This document shows positions 8,251 to 16,568 of a stretch of DNA of 64,000 nt, piece by piece (within the stretch, counting starts at the first letter, position 1; each line of letters opens with the position of its first letter). The translations under genes and the position numbers were made by a program. This DNA is from Streptomyces abyssomicinicus. GTDB taxonomy: Bacteria; Actinomycetota; Actinomycetes; Streptomycetales; Streptomycetaceae. The DNA lies in NCBI RefSeq assembly GCF_008974245.1, contig NZ_BBZI01000007.1, forward strand, positions 577,629 to 641,628. Direction: 5' to 3'. The notes under the pieces were generated by a model, which saw only the letters and a program-made list of their open reading frames with translations, had not been told where the DNA came from and searched no databases.

Positions 8251-8686
8251 GAGATGCCTTCCCGATCCTGTACGAGTGCGGGGACGGTGGGGTACGAGGC
8301 AGCGCGGCGCGCTCGGTGCGGGATGCCCCCCGGCCGGCCCTGGCCAGGCCCGGACACACCCGGGAGCCCGCGTCCGGACGCGGTGGAACGTCCCGGGAAG
8401 ACCGGGAAGACCGGGAAGACCGGGAGGACCGGGAGGACCGGGAGGACCGGGAGGACCGGGAGCCGGGAGATCAGGGAACCGAGGCCGCGCCGCTCTTCAG
8501 GTCCGACGACACGCGGCGGAGCACACACGCTTCAGGTCGAGGTGACCTCGAGTCGTCAGAAGCGCGGATCGGCACATGGGCGGCAACATAATCGGGGCCG
8601 CGCGAGCCGGTCAACAACCGGCCGCTCCGTGGACACCGGGCTCCCGGCGTCCCCCGCGTTCGAGGGAGTCCACCGCCCCACGCGGC
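8251..8686. other. Intergenic region upstream of the ROK gene
   Basis: No credible gene is seen in these 436 bases. The region holds a 9-bp tandem repeat (8392-8463) and a perfect 15-bp palindrome TCGAGGTGACCTCGA (8537-8551) that could be an operator for the ROK gene or for read-through from the VWA gene. A Shine-Dalgarno for ROK lies at its left edge. Confidence 0.6.
8392..8463. repeat. 9-bp tandem repeat, eight copies of ACCGGGARG
   Basis: Eight consecutive near-identical 9-bp units, shifting from ...AAG to ...AGG after the third copy, about 140 bases upstream of the ROK start. Copy-number change between strains is likely. Confidence 0.9.
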
Positions 8687-10369
8687 TCAGACGAGCCGGA
8701 AGAGGTCGGCGGCGGCGTGCACGTCGGCGAGGTCCTCGACGGTGCGGAGGTTGTCGCACAGGGCTTCCAGGACCGAGCCGTGCCCGGTGTCCGCCGGGCC
8801 GCCGACGGCCACGCCGAAGAGCCTGAAGCCCAGCCGGCGTTTGGCGGCCCGCCACGCGCGCGTCCACTCCTCCGTGACCTCGCAGGCGTCGTCGGTGATG
8901 AGGACGATGTCCCCGCGTTGCCGCCCGGCGGCGTCGAACTCCTCCGCCAGCAGGTCCGCCGCCGCTGACAGCGGCCGCTGGAAGTCGGTGCCGCCGCCGA
9001 GGAAGGTCTCGGCGAAGCCGACGACCTCGGCGGTCGCGGCCGGGCGGCCGGCCGGGAAGCGGAACACGCGGAGCTGGTCGGCGGTGGAGAACAGGATGCC
9101 GACGAAGTCCCGCCCCGCCGCACGGGCCTGGTCCAGCAGCGCCAGGGCGCATGCCTTGGACCATGCCTCCCGGGTGACGCCCCCGGGTCCCTCGGCGTAC
9201 ATGGAGTGCGAGGTGTCGACGCACGCGATGACGGCGCCCTTGCCGGTGCTCCGCTCGCCCTGGCTGTCGTGGAGCATCAGTTCCCCGGCGGCGTACCGGG
9301 CGGCGAAGACCGCGCGGAGTCCGGGCAGGCCGAGGTGGGCCAGTTCGGAGGGCAGCACGCGGGAGAGGTCGTCGCCGACGGTGACGCCGACCAGCTCGCC
9401 GGTGGTGTTCTCCACCCTGCGGGCCCGCTCGCCGCCGGCCATCTCCCGGAAGCGGCCGATCAGTTCGGCCCACCGCGCGAGGCGGCCGCCGCGCAACCGC
9501 TCGGCGAGCCGGTCGCGTTCCTCGAACGGCATCCGCTCCAGCTCACCGCGGCCGATGCCCCACGCCCGCTGCAGCGCCGCCTCGTGCCGCACCGCCGTGG
9601 CGGCCCCCGCGGTGGCATGGCGCGCCATGGCCGTGATGTCGGCGGCGGCCGCGGAGACGGCCCGGGCGGCGGCCCGCCGGGCCTCCCGGGCGGTGGCCTC
9701 GGCCGCCTCGGCGGCTCCCACGGCCCGCCGCACGGCGGTGGCGACCGGGCCCGGCACGGTGCCGTCCGCGCCGGCCATGGCCGCGGCTCTCCGGAGTCCC
9801 TCGCCCACCCGGTCGGCGGCGTCCCGCGCGTCCCGCAGGGCACCGCCCGCCCGCGCGGCCCGTTCCCGGGCCTCCCAGTTCCGGACCAGCATCCGGCGCA
9901 GGGCGGACGCCTGGGCGAGGACGGCCATGGCGGCGGCGTAGGGGTCGCCGGCGGTCTCCCGGCGCAGTTCGGCGAAGTCCGCGGACCGCACCAGCGCGGT
10001 GACGATCCCGTGGTCGGCGAGCCGGGCGGGGTCCATCTCGGAGGGCTCCCGCAGCCGGGGTTCCGCCTCCCGGTACGCGGCCAGGAACACGTCGGCGAGG
10101 AGGTCGTCGGCGTGGTCGTGCTGGGAGCGGAGTTCGTCGGCCAGCTCGCGCAGCGCGGCCGACTGCGCGAGCGTGTCGCGCCACGCGATCCGGTCGAAGA
10201 AGTCGGCCACCACGGTCGCCGTGTGGCGCCCGGATGGCCCGACGCCCAAATTCAGCCAGGCCGCGGAGCGGCGTACCAGCTCGTCCAGCCCGGCCGGTGT
10301 CCCCCCGGCGGCACCGTCGGCAGCTCCGTCCGTGGTGCCGTCGGCAGTTCCGTCCGTGGCGCCGTCCAC
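8687..10369 (-). CDS. ViaA-like VWA-domain protein
   Basis: A protein of about 560 aa whose C-terminal third is a von Willebrand A domain with MIDAS motif DTSHS (from residue 385), the Thr of GGGTDF (about 460) and Asp of LITDD (about 489). The middle is alanine-rich and helical, with probable coiled coils. Immediately upstream is a RavA-type AAA+ ATPase, and this order is that of the RavA-ViaA pair, where ViaA binds the ATPase and recruits it to targets. The start is uncertain: GTG at 10369 is first in line, but its GGGGAGG is only two bases away. CTG at 10387 would overlap the ATPase stop and has GGAGG seven bases upstream. The reading frame extends much further upstream, but that part is the antisense-like shadow of other genes. 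Confidence 0.85.
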   Translation of the reverse strand: MDGATDGTADGTTDGAADGAAGGTPAGLDELVRRSAAWLNLGVGPSGRHTATVVADFFDRIAWRDTLAQSAALRELADELRSQHDHADDLLADVFLAAYREAEPRLREPSEMDPARLADHGIVTALVRSADFAELRRETAGDPYAAAMAVLAQASALRRMLVRNWEARERAARAGGALRDARDAADRVGEGLRRAAAMAGADGTVPGPVATAVRRAVGAAEAAEATAREARRAAARAVSAAAADITAMARHATAGAATAVRHEAALQRAWGIGRGELERMPFEERDRLAERLRGGRLARWAELIGRFREMAGGERARRVENTTGELVGVTVGDDLSRVLPSELAHLGLPGLRAVFAARYAAGELMLHDSQGERSTGKGAVIACVDTSHSMYAEGPGGVTREAWSKACALALLDQARAAGRDFVGILFSTADQLRVFRFPAGRPAATAEVVGFAETFLGGGTDFQRPLSAAADLLAEEFDAAGRQRGDIVLITDDACEVTEEWTRAWRAAKRRLGFRLFGVAVGGPADTGHGSVLEALCDNLRTVEDLADVHAAADLFRLV

Positions 10370-10383
10370 CGCCTCCCCGGCGC

Positions 10384-11628
10384 TCAGAGCTGCGCCTCCA
10401 CCGCGCTCGCGTCCATGCCGAGGGCCTCGGTGAGCACGCGTGCGCGGACGGCGCGGTGACGACCCGTGACGCGGTCGACGGCGGCGGTGGAGCGCCCGGC
10501 GTCCGCCGCCTCCGTGCGCAGTCGCTCCAGCCGCTTGCCCGCCATGGCGAGCTTGTTGTGGGCGTTCTTGATGACCCACTCGCTCAGCGCCTCCCGGGAC
10601 TGCCCGGCCATGGCGTCGAGCTGGGTCTCCAGCTCGTCGATGGTGTCGGCCAGGTCGAGGGCCTCCTTGGCATCGGGGTTGACCAGGTGCAGCACCTCCC
10701 GTTCGACGGCCGGGCGCTGGGCGGGCGAGTCCCACAGCACGTGGGTCAGGATCGACAGGTCGGTCTCGGCGACCGCCGGACGGCCGTCCAGGTACGCGGA
10801 CGCCTGGAGCAGCCGCACCGCCTGCCGCCAGCGGCGGTCGGAGGCGATGAGTTCCTTGCGGCGCAGGGCGGCCCGCAGGGTGCACACGGCGTCCACGATC
10901 GTGTCCGGGACGGCGACGTCCGGAACGGTCTCGGTCACGGCCCGCCGCAGCGCGTCCAGTCCGACGGTGGTCCGGACCGGGGCGGCCGGGCGGCTGACGG
11001 CGGAGCGGACCAGCGCGGCGAAGTGGGAGGGGTCCGTCAGGTACCCGACCTCGATCCGCACCAGCAGCCGGTCGTAGATCGCGGCGGAGTCGTCTCCCTC
11101 GGGGAGTTCGTTGCTGGCGGTGATGGCGCCGATCAAGGGGCAGCGGATGGGCGCGCCGCCGTTCTCGGGGTGGTAGATCCGTTCGTTGAGGTAGCCCAGC
11201 GTCTCGTTCAGCGCGGCCGTGGAGCACTTGAAGATCTCGTCGATGAACGCGATGTCCGCGGTGGTGGCGCGGCCCTCGTAGACCTGGCGGTACTCGCCCC
11301 GGGACAGCGCGGCCACGTCGATGGGCCCGAACATCCGCGTCGGAGCGGTGAACTTCGACAGCAGGATCTCCCAGTACGAGGCCCCCTCGATCCGGCCCGT
11401 GAGCTCCCGGGCCATCTCGGACTTGGCCGTGCCGGGCGGGCCGAGCAGCAGGGAGTGCTGCCCGGCGAGCAGCGTCACCACCAGCGCGCGCACCACGTCG
11501 TCCCGCTCGTAGAAACGGTCCGACAGCTCCGCGGTGACCGCCCGCAGCCGCGCGGCCGTGTCGAAGGTGCCCTGGGGGCCCGGCCGGCCCTGGGACTCCG
11601 TGTTCCGCGACCGGTTCCCGGCCGTCAC
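10384..11628 (-). CDS. RavA-like MoxR-family AAA+ ATPase
   Basis: A 414-aa MoxR/RavA-type ATPase. Visible motifs are Walker A GPPGTAKS (63-70), Walker B IAFIDE (127-131), sensor 1 in ITASNELPE (Asn173) and a likely Arg finger in AIYDRLLVRI. These stretches match the RavA branch more closely than generic MoxR. A C-terminal helical region follows from about 300. It starts at GTG 11628 and is followed directly by the VWA partner. In enterobacteria RavA-ViaA acts as a chaperone-like pair affecting respiratory complexes and stress; the role here is unknown. Confidence 0.9.
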   Translation of the reverse strand: MTAGNRSRNTESQGRPGPQGTFDTAARLRAVTAELSDRFYERDDVVRALVVTLLAGQHSLLLGPPGTAKSEMARELTGRIEGASYWEILLSKFTAPTRMFGPIDVAALSRGEYRQVYEGRATTADIAFIDEIFKCSTAALNETLGYLNERIYHPENGGAPIRCPLIGAITASNELPEGDDSAAIYDRLLVRIEVGYLTDPSHFAALVRSAVSRPAAPVRTTVGLDALRRAVTETVPDVAVPDTIVDAVCTLRAALRRKELIASDRRWRQAVRLLQASAYLDGRPAVAETDLSILTHVLWDSPAQRPAVEREVLHLVNPDAKEALDLADTIDELETQLDAMAGQSREALSEWVIKNAHNKLAMAGKRLERLRTEAADAGRSTAAVDRVTGRHRAVRARVLTEALGMDASAVEAQL

Positions 11629-11883
11629 CGGGTGCCCCGGATGGTCCGCTCGGCCTCGGCGGCCGGACGTCGCGCGCCCACTGTCGTCCCCGTTCCATGG
11701 ATACGTTCCGTCTGCTCCGGGGGAGGTTACCGTCCCGCACCGGTTCCGAGGCGGGTGCGGGGGCTCCTTCCCCAGGGCCTCGCCGGACCCGGGCCGGTGA
11801 GCCCTCGGGACCGGCCTCGAGCGCGGCCGGGCGGCCCCCCGCGCCCCACGGCGGCGGGCACGGGAGCCAACTCCCCGGATGTG

Positions 11884-12921
11884 TCAGCGGCGTTGGCCCG
11901 TTCCGTGCACGCCGTACTCGTCGATGGCGGCGAGTTCCTCGTCGGTGAACGCCGGACCGTTCAGGGCCCCCAGGTTGTGGTCGAGCTGCTCCTTGGAGCT
12001 GGCGCCTATCAGCGCCGAGGTCACGGCGGGGTTGCGCAGCACCCACTGCAGGGCGAGCTGGGCCAGCGACTGGCCGCGGCTCTCGGCGATCTTGTTCAGT
12101 TGTGCCGTGCGCTGCCGGTAGGTCACGTCGATCTGGTCGGGCGTGAGGAAGTCGCTGTTGCCGGCGCGGGCACCCTCCGGAATGGTCTCCAGGTACTTGT
12201 CGGTGAGCAGGCCCTGGGCCAGCGGGGAGTAGACGATGAGACCGAAGCCCTCCTCGACGGCCAGGTCGGCCAGGCCGTTCTGGTCGATGCTGCGGTCGTA
12301 GAGGGAGTAACGCGGCTGGTGGATGAGCAGCGGCACGCCCTCGGCCCTGAGCAGCCGGGCGATGGCCGCGGCGCGGTCGGGCTTGTAGTTGGAGATGCCG
12401 ACGTACAGGGCCTTGCCCGACCGGACGGCTGTGGCGAGCGCGCCGGCGGTCTCCTCCAGCGGCGTCGTCTCGTCCGGGGTGTGGTGGTAGAAGATGTCGA
12501 CGTAGTCGGTGCCCAGATCGCGCAGGCTCAGCTCCAGGGAGGACAGCAGCGCCTTGCGGCCGCCGCCGCGGAGGTTCGGGTTGGGCCCGAAGATGCCGCC
12601 GGCCTTGCTGGAGAGGATCAGCTCGTGGCGGTAGGGCGCCAGTTCCCGGCGCAGGACACGGCCGAGGGTCCGCTCGGCGGCGCGGTGCGGCGGGCCGTAG
12701 CGGTTGGCGTTGTCGAGGTGGGAGATCCCCAGGTCGAAGGCGTGCAGGATGATGTCGCGCTGGGTGTCGTAGGCGTAGTCGGCGCCGAACTTCTGCCACA
12801 GGCCCAGGGAGACGGCCGGAAGGCCGAGCCCGGACCGTCCGGTGCGGCGGTAGGGCAGGGACGCGTAGCGGTCGTCGGCCGCCTTGAAGACGTCCTCGTA
12901 GTGCGGGTACTGCTCGCTCAT
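11884..12921 (-). CDS. YghZ-like aldo/keto reductase
   Basis: A 345-aa NADPH-dependent aldo/keto reductase of the Kv-beta / YghZ (L-glyceraldehyde 3-phosphate reductase) branch. The catalytic tetrad is complete: Asp70, Tyr75 (DNANRYG), Lys106 (SSKAG) and His146 (IFYHHTPDE). The Arg/Gly-rich loop GPNPNLRGGGRK is typical of YghZ. It follows the nitroreductase and SsuD-like genes on the same strand with a 168-base gap, so it may belong to the same leader-controlled unit. Confidence 0.9.
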   Translation of the reverse strand: MSEQYPHYEDVFKAADDRYASLPYRRTGRSGLGLPAVSLGLWQKFGADYAYDTQRDIILHAFDLGISHLDNANRYGPPHRAAERTLGRVLRRELAPYRHELILSSKAGGIFGPNPNLRGGGRKALLSSLELSLRDLGTDYVDIFYHHTPDETTPLEETAGALATAVRSGKALYVGISNYKPDRAAAIARLLRAEGVPLLIHQPRYSLYDRSIDQNGLADLAVEEGFGLIVYSPLAQGLLTDKYLETIPEGARAGNSDFLTPDQIDVTYRQRTAQLNKIAESRGQSLAQLALQWVLRNPAVTSALIGASSKEQLDHNLGALNGPAFTDEELAAIDEYGVHGTGQRR

Positions 12922-13089
12922 CGGGTGCTCTTCTCCTGTCGGGGCGTGCGGGAGGGGTGGGGAAGGAACTCGGCGGCGCAGCGCGGCCGGCCGGAGCGAG
13001 GGATGTCGCGGCCGGTGTCGCGCTCCAGGAATCGGGTGCCGGGGGCGACGATCTCGTCGACGGCGTCCAGGGGCGGCCCGGGACGGTGG

Positions 13090-13914
13090 TCAGCGGGAGG
13101 GCAGCTCGCGGCGTTCGAGGACGTCGCGGAGACGGTCGCGGCCGGCCAGGCTGGCGGCGCCGGCGAGCCGGGCCAGGACGCGCTCCGTCCACGCGCCGGT
13201 CAGTCCGTGGGCGTGGTTGTAGGCGGCCAGGCGCTCGTCGTACGCCGGCAGGCCGGCGTCGGCCCGGCCGGCGTCGTAGGTCTCGCGGTGCAGGACGGCG
13301 GTCTGGGGGAGGCGGGGCTTGACGTCGGCGTCCTCCGCGGGGTCGGGGCGCCCGACCGCCAGCCCGAAGACGGCCACGCTGTGCGGCGGCAGCCCCAGTT
13401 CGTCAGCGACCTCCTCGGGGTGGTTGCGGACCGCGCCCACGAAGACCGCGCCCAGGCCGAGCGACTCCAGCGCCACGACCGCGTTCTGGGCCGCCAGCGC
13501 GGTGTCGATGACGCCGAGCAGCGTGGACTCCAGGTAGGCCGTGGCGTCGAGCGGCTTGTCGTCGCGCTCCGCCAGGCGGTGGCCGCGGTCGAGGTCGGCC
13601 ACCCAGACCAGGAACAACGGCGCCTCGTCGATGAACCTCTGTCCTGCCGCCAGGTCCGACAGCCGCCGCTTGCGCTCCGGGTCGGTCACCGCGACGACGC
13701 TCCAGGCCTGCAGGTTCGAGGACGTCGACGCCGACGACGCCGCGGCCACGACGGCCCGCAGTTCGTCCTCGGTGACGGGGTCCGGCAGGAAGGCGCGCAC
13801 CGAGCGGTGGCGCAGCTGGTGCTCGATGACCGGCGAGGTCGCCGCGAGGACGAAGTCCGGGTCGCCGTAGCGGGCGCCCGCCCGGTTGACTGTCGTGGAA
13901 TCGATGAGGGTCAT
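13090..13914 (-). CDS. NfsA-like nitroreductase family protein
   Basis: A 274-aa FMN-dependent oxidoreductase of the NfsA/FRP branch. Typical features are RHRSVRAFLPDPVTEDELRA near the N-terminus, SSASTSSNLQAWSVV, and ALAAQNAVVALESLGLGAVFVGAVRN. The start at ATG 13914 (MTLIDSTTV) has AGAGG about nine bases upstream; a longer frame begins in unlikely low-complexity sequence. The enzyme should use NAD(P)H to reduce a quinone, nitro compound or flavin. Next to SsuD-like and aldo/keto reductase genes it could supply reduced flavin, but this is inference. Confidence 0.9.
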   Translation of the reverse strand: MTLIDSTTVNRAGARYGDPDFVLAATSPVIEHQLRHRSVRAFLPDPVTEDELRAVVAAASSASTSSNLQAWSVVAVTDPERKRRLSDLAAGQRFIDEAPLFLVWVADLDRGHRLAERDDKPLDATAYLESTLLGVIDTALAAQNAVVALESLGLGAVFVGAVRNHPEEVADELGLPPHSVAVFGLAVGRPDPAEDADVKPRLPQTAVLHRETYDAGRADAGLPAYDERLAAYNHAHGLTGAWTERVLARLAGAASLAGRDRLRDVLERRELPSR

Positions 13915-14084
13915 GCGCAGGGCCTCTCTTCGGGAGGGAACGGGATCGGCGACGGGCCGGTCGCCACGGCGGAGCCGCGGGTGGACCGGTGGTGCGGTGG
14001 TGCGGTGCCGGGCGGGCGGCCGCACGCCGGGCGGGACGGGGCCCCGGCCGGCCGGGGAGGCCGCCGGCGTCGTGGCGAGGACGG

Positions 14085-15170
14085 TCAGCGGGCGCTCTCC
14101 AGCGCGCGGAGCTTGGGCAGCAGCTCGTCGCCGACGCGGACGATCTCCTGCTTGTAGGGCGTGTCCGACAGGACGAAGTGCGAGATGCCCAGCTCGCGGT
14201 AGCGCTGGAGCGCCTGCGCGACGTCGTCGGCCGAACCCACCAGCCAGGTGGTTCCGGCCCCGCCGCCGCCCACCGTGCCCGGCGTGGTGTAGAGGCAGGT
14301 GTCGAGCACCTCGCCGCGCTCGGCGAGTTCGAGCAGGCGCCGCTGGCCCACCGCGGTCCGCCGGTTGCCGACGGCGGCCCGGCCGGTGCCGGCCGCGGCC
14401 TTCTCAGCCATGCCGGCCACCTTGGCCTCCGCGTCGCGCCATGCCTCCTCGGTGGTGTCACGGACGAGGGTGGTGATGCGCAGGCCGAACTCCAGCGGCC
14501 TGTGCCTGCGTTCGACCGTGGTCTCCAGCTTCCTCAGCCGCTCGATGCGTTCGGCCAGGCCCCCCAGCGGCTCGCCCCAGAACAGCTGCACGTCCGCCTC
14601 GGCGGCGGCCACCCGCTCGGCGGCCGCGGAAGCGCCACCGAAGTAGAGGGTCGGGTGCCGGTCGGGGTAACCGCCGGGGTGCGGCAGCACGGAGGAGTTC
14701 TCCACGGCGAAGTGCTCGCCCCGGTAGGTGACGTTCTCCTCCGTCCACAGGCGCCGGACCAGATGGACGAACTCGCGGGTGCGCTCGTAGCGGTTGGCCG
14801 GGTCGGTGGTGTGGTCGCCGTAGGCCGCCAGGTTGTCGAGGCCGCTGACGATGTTGACCAGCACCCGGCCGCCGCTCAGGTGGTCGAGCGTGGCGGCGGA
14901 GCTCGCGAAGTGCGCGGGCTGCCAGTAGCCGGGCCGCACGGCGATCAGCGGCTTGAACGTCGTGGTCCTGGCTGCCAGCGTGGAGCCCAGCGTGAAGGTG
15001 TCGGGGCGGCCCCAGCCGGTGCCCAGCAGCGCGCCCTCCCAGCCGTGCTCCTCGGCGGTGCGGGCCAGGTCGGTGGAGTGGTCGAGTGTGCCCCAGCCCT
15101 CGTCCCTGCCGGTGTCGTCGCCGCGGTGGCCCGGCTCGATCTGGTTCGGTATGTACCACAGGTAGCTCAT
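14085..15170 (-). CDS. ssuD: SsuD-like alkanesulfonate monooxygenase
   Basis: A 361-aa luciferase-superfamily monooxygenase closely following the SsuD pattern: KPLIAVRPGYWQPAHFASSA, LDHLSGGRVLVNIVSG, YFGGASAAAERVAAAEADV and the C-terminal GISHFVLSDTPYKQE. SsuD enzymes release sulfite from alkanesulfonates with FMNH2 and O2. The start at 15170 has AGGA eight bases upstream. A 25-aa Cys-containing leader ORF lies about 630 bases upstream on the same strand, which supports regulation by sulfur status. No transporter is adjacent; uptake may use the SsuABC-like system of the 1.7-6.5 kb operon. Confidence 0.88.
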   Translation of the reverse strand: MSYLWYIPNQIEPGHRGDDTGRDEGWGTLDHSTDLARTAEEHGWEGALLGTGWGRPDTFTLGSTLAARTTTFKPLIAVRPGYWQPAHFASSAATLDHLSGGRVLVNIVSGLDNLAAYGDHTTDPANRYERTREFVHLVRRLWTEENVTYRGEHFAVENSSVLPHPGGYPDRHPTLYFGGASAAAERVAAAEADVQLFWGEPLGGLAERIERLRKLETTVERRHRPLEFGLRITTLVRDTTEEAWRDAEAKVAGMAEKAAAGTGRAAVGNRRTAVGQRRLLELAERGEVLDTCLYTTPGTVGGGGAGTTWLVGSADDVAQALQRYRELGISHFVLSDTPYKQEIVRVGDELLPKLRALESAR

Positions 15171-15801
15171 GTCGGTGTCCTGTTCCGTCCGGATGCGGAT
15201 GCGGGTGGGGCTCGGGTGCGGATGCGGGGCTCGGGTGACGCCTCAGGGGAGGCGGGGACGCCGTCGGCGATCGCGCCGAGCCGCGCGCCGTCCTCGTCCG
15301 TCCGGGGTCGTGTCGTGTGGGCATGTGGGCTGCGGCGCGTCGGGCTGGTGGCGTCCGGATTCACGGCACGGCGGTGACCTCGTGGATCAGGCCCGGCTCG
15401 GCAGCGAGAAGGCGCCGCGCAGGCTCTCGCCGGTGCCGGGGGTCCCGCCGGTGGGCGCGGCGAGCGCCGGCACGACGTTGCAGCCCGTGTCCGGCACCGA
15501 CCGCCGCGCCGTCGAGAACGCGGATCGCCGTGACCCCGGCCTCAGCCTCGGTGATGCGGGCGGCGTCGGAGGGGGAGAGGGCGGTGCTTCAGGACCGCCC
15601 GGTGCGTGTGTCGAGGCGCATGACGGCAGCGGGCAAGACAGCGGTGACAGCTCCCGTGCCAGGGCAACTCCGAGGTGGCGGAGCGACGTTGCTCACGCAC
15701 CGGGATGCCGGGAGTGGGGCGGGGGAGCGGCTGGACGAACGCGACGACGGTCCGGCGGGAGCCGGCGACGGACCGATGAGAACGGCCGAGGGGACGAACC
15801 G
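15171..15801 (-). other. Long region between leader ORF and ssuD-like gene
   Basis: I see no intact gene. On the minus strand, fragments in two frames around 15390-15580 (for example ITEAEAGVTAIRVLDGAA, then after a frame change NVVPALAAPTGGTPG) resemble protein-coding sequence and may be the relic of a broken oxidoreductase gene. This is weak. If the leader ORF controls ssuD, this stretch is a long 5' leader. Confidence 0.35.
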
Positions 15802-15879
15802 TCAGCGGAAGCGACACGCGCTGGTGGCGATCAACATGAAGTCAACCACTCGGCGGCTGGTCAGCGGGGTCCACGGCAT
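15802..15879 (-). CDS. Short actinobacterial leader peptide (25 aa) upstream of ssuD-like gene
   Basis: A 25-codon ORF whose core reads PLTSRRVVDFMLIATSACR, ending ACRFR-stop. It fits the pattern of the annotated 'putative leader peptides' that precede sulfur-metabolism genes in Streptomyces, which carry a (L)TSRRxVDLxRVxSAxC core. The ATG lies eight bases past a -10-like element, so it too may be leaderless. It has a single Cys codon near the stop, so control would be by Cys supply or by the nascent peptide. It is far (631 bases) from the first intact gene on that strand. Confidence 0.65.
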   Translation of the reverse strand: MPWTPLTSRRVVDFMLIATSACRFR

Positions 15880-15916
15880 GAGCGAGAGACTCGCACCCGC
15901 GGGCAAGGACGGTCAA
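15880..15916 (-). promoter_or_regulatory. Predicted leaderless promoter of the second leader ORF
   Basis: Minus strand: TTGACC (15911-15916), an 18-base spacer, GAGTCT (15887-15892), then seven bases to the ATG. The -35 hexamer and spacer length are identical to those of the polycysteine leader promoter at 6.9 kb. Confidence 0.5.
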
Positions 15917-16097
15917 GGGCCGCCCCGACACCTTCGTGGGCCCGTCATGTCGCCGCAACAACCGGGGTGGGAGCGGGCCGGGGAAGGGCCGGGCGCCATC
16001 GTTCGGTACGCCGGAACTGGCGCTCAGAGCCTGGCCCTTGCCGCCTGGCCCTTGGCGTCTGCCGCCCGCCGCCGGGGCCGCCGCCGCGTGGCCGAGG

Positions 16098-16481
16098 TCA
16101 ACCCGCCGTGCGGGTCCGCACGGCGGACGTGGCTTCCGCGGCCTCCTGGAAGTCGACGACTGCCTCACCGTGGTCCCTCGCCCAGTTCGTCAGGACCTCG
16201 ATGGGCTCGACGAGGGTCCGGCCGAGGTCGGTGAGGCTGTACTCGACCCGCCGTGGCGCTTGCGCATGGCGCTCGACCAGACCGTACCGCTGGAGCCGGC
16301 GCAGTGTCTGGGTGAGGACCTTGCGGGAGACGCCGCCGATGAGGTCGACGAGCTCGCCGTGCCTGCGGGGCCGGTGACTGAGTCCGAAGAGCACGAGCAC
16401 GGTCCACTTGTCGGAGATGATCTCGACCGCCAGGCGCGTGGGGCAGTCGGCGAGGAGGCCTGGTGCGGCGTCGTTCTGCAT
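16098..16481 (-). CDS. HxlR-family transcriptional regulator 1
   Basis: A 127-aa winged-helix regulator. HxlR hallmarks are the Cys near the N-terminus (DCPTRLAVEIISDKWTVLVL), GGVSRKVLTQTLRRLQRYGLV as recognition region, and RVEYSLTDLGRTL as wing. The N-terminal Cys13 is the residue that senses thiol-reactive compounds in some relatives. It is divergent from a quinone oxidoreductase gene and presumably controls both. A longer TTG-initiated start a few codons upstream is possible. Confidence 0.9.
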   Translation of the reverse strand: MQNDAAPGLLADCPTRLAVEIISDKWTVLVLFGLSHRPRRHGELVDLIGGVSRKVLTQTLRRLQRYGLVERHAQAPRRVEYSLTDLGRTLVEPIEVLTNWARDHGEAVVDFQEAAEATSAVRTRTAG

Positions 16482-16490
16482 GAGGACCGA

Positions 16491-16508
16491 AGGTACCAAG
16501 AGGTAACC
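16491..16508. promoter_or_regulatory. Candidate HxlR operator, GGTACC/GGTAACC repeat
   Basis: In the divergent promoter between HxlR 1 and the quinone oxidoreductase, GGTACC (16492-16497) and GGTAACC (16502-16508) form a direct repeat 10 bp apart; each unit is itself (near-)palindromic. The position next to the regulator start suits autoregulation. Confidence 0.4.
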
Positions 16509-16568
16509 CGAGCCTGCGTAGCGTCGCTGGCGAACAACGCAACCAGCGACGGATGTTGAGGAGTCACC

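Noticed and set aside
8392..8463. CRISPR-like repeat array
   Set aside because: Units are 9 bp with no spacers; it is a simple tandem repeat.
10370..13192. Upstream extension of the VWA frame to give a 1501-aa protein
   Set aside because: This part is Arg/Pro/Gly-rich and lies over the ATPase and aldo/keto reductase genes in another frame; it is a shadow caused by high GC.
15167..15364. A 65-aa minus-strand ORF before the ssuD-like gene
   Set aside because: It is Pro/Arg/Ser-rich without a ribosome site, and overlaps the likely ssuD leader.
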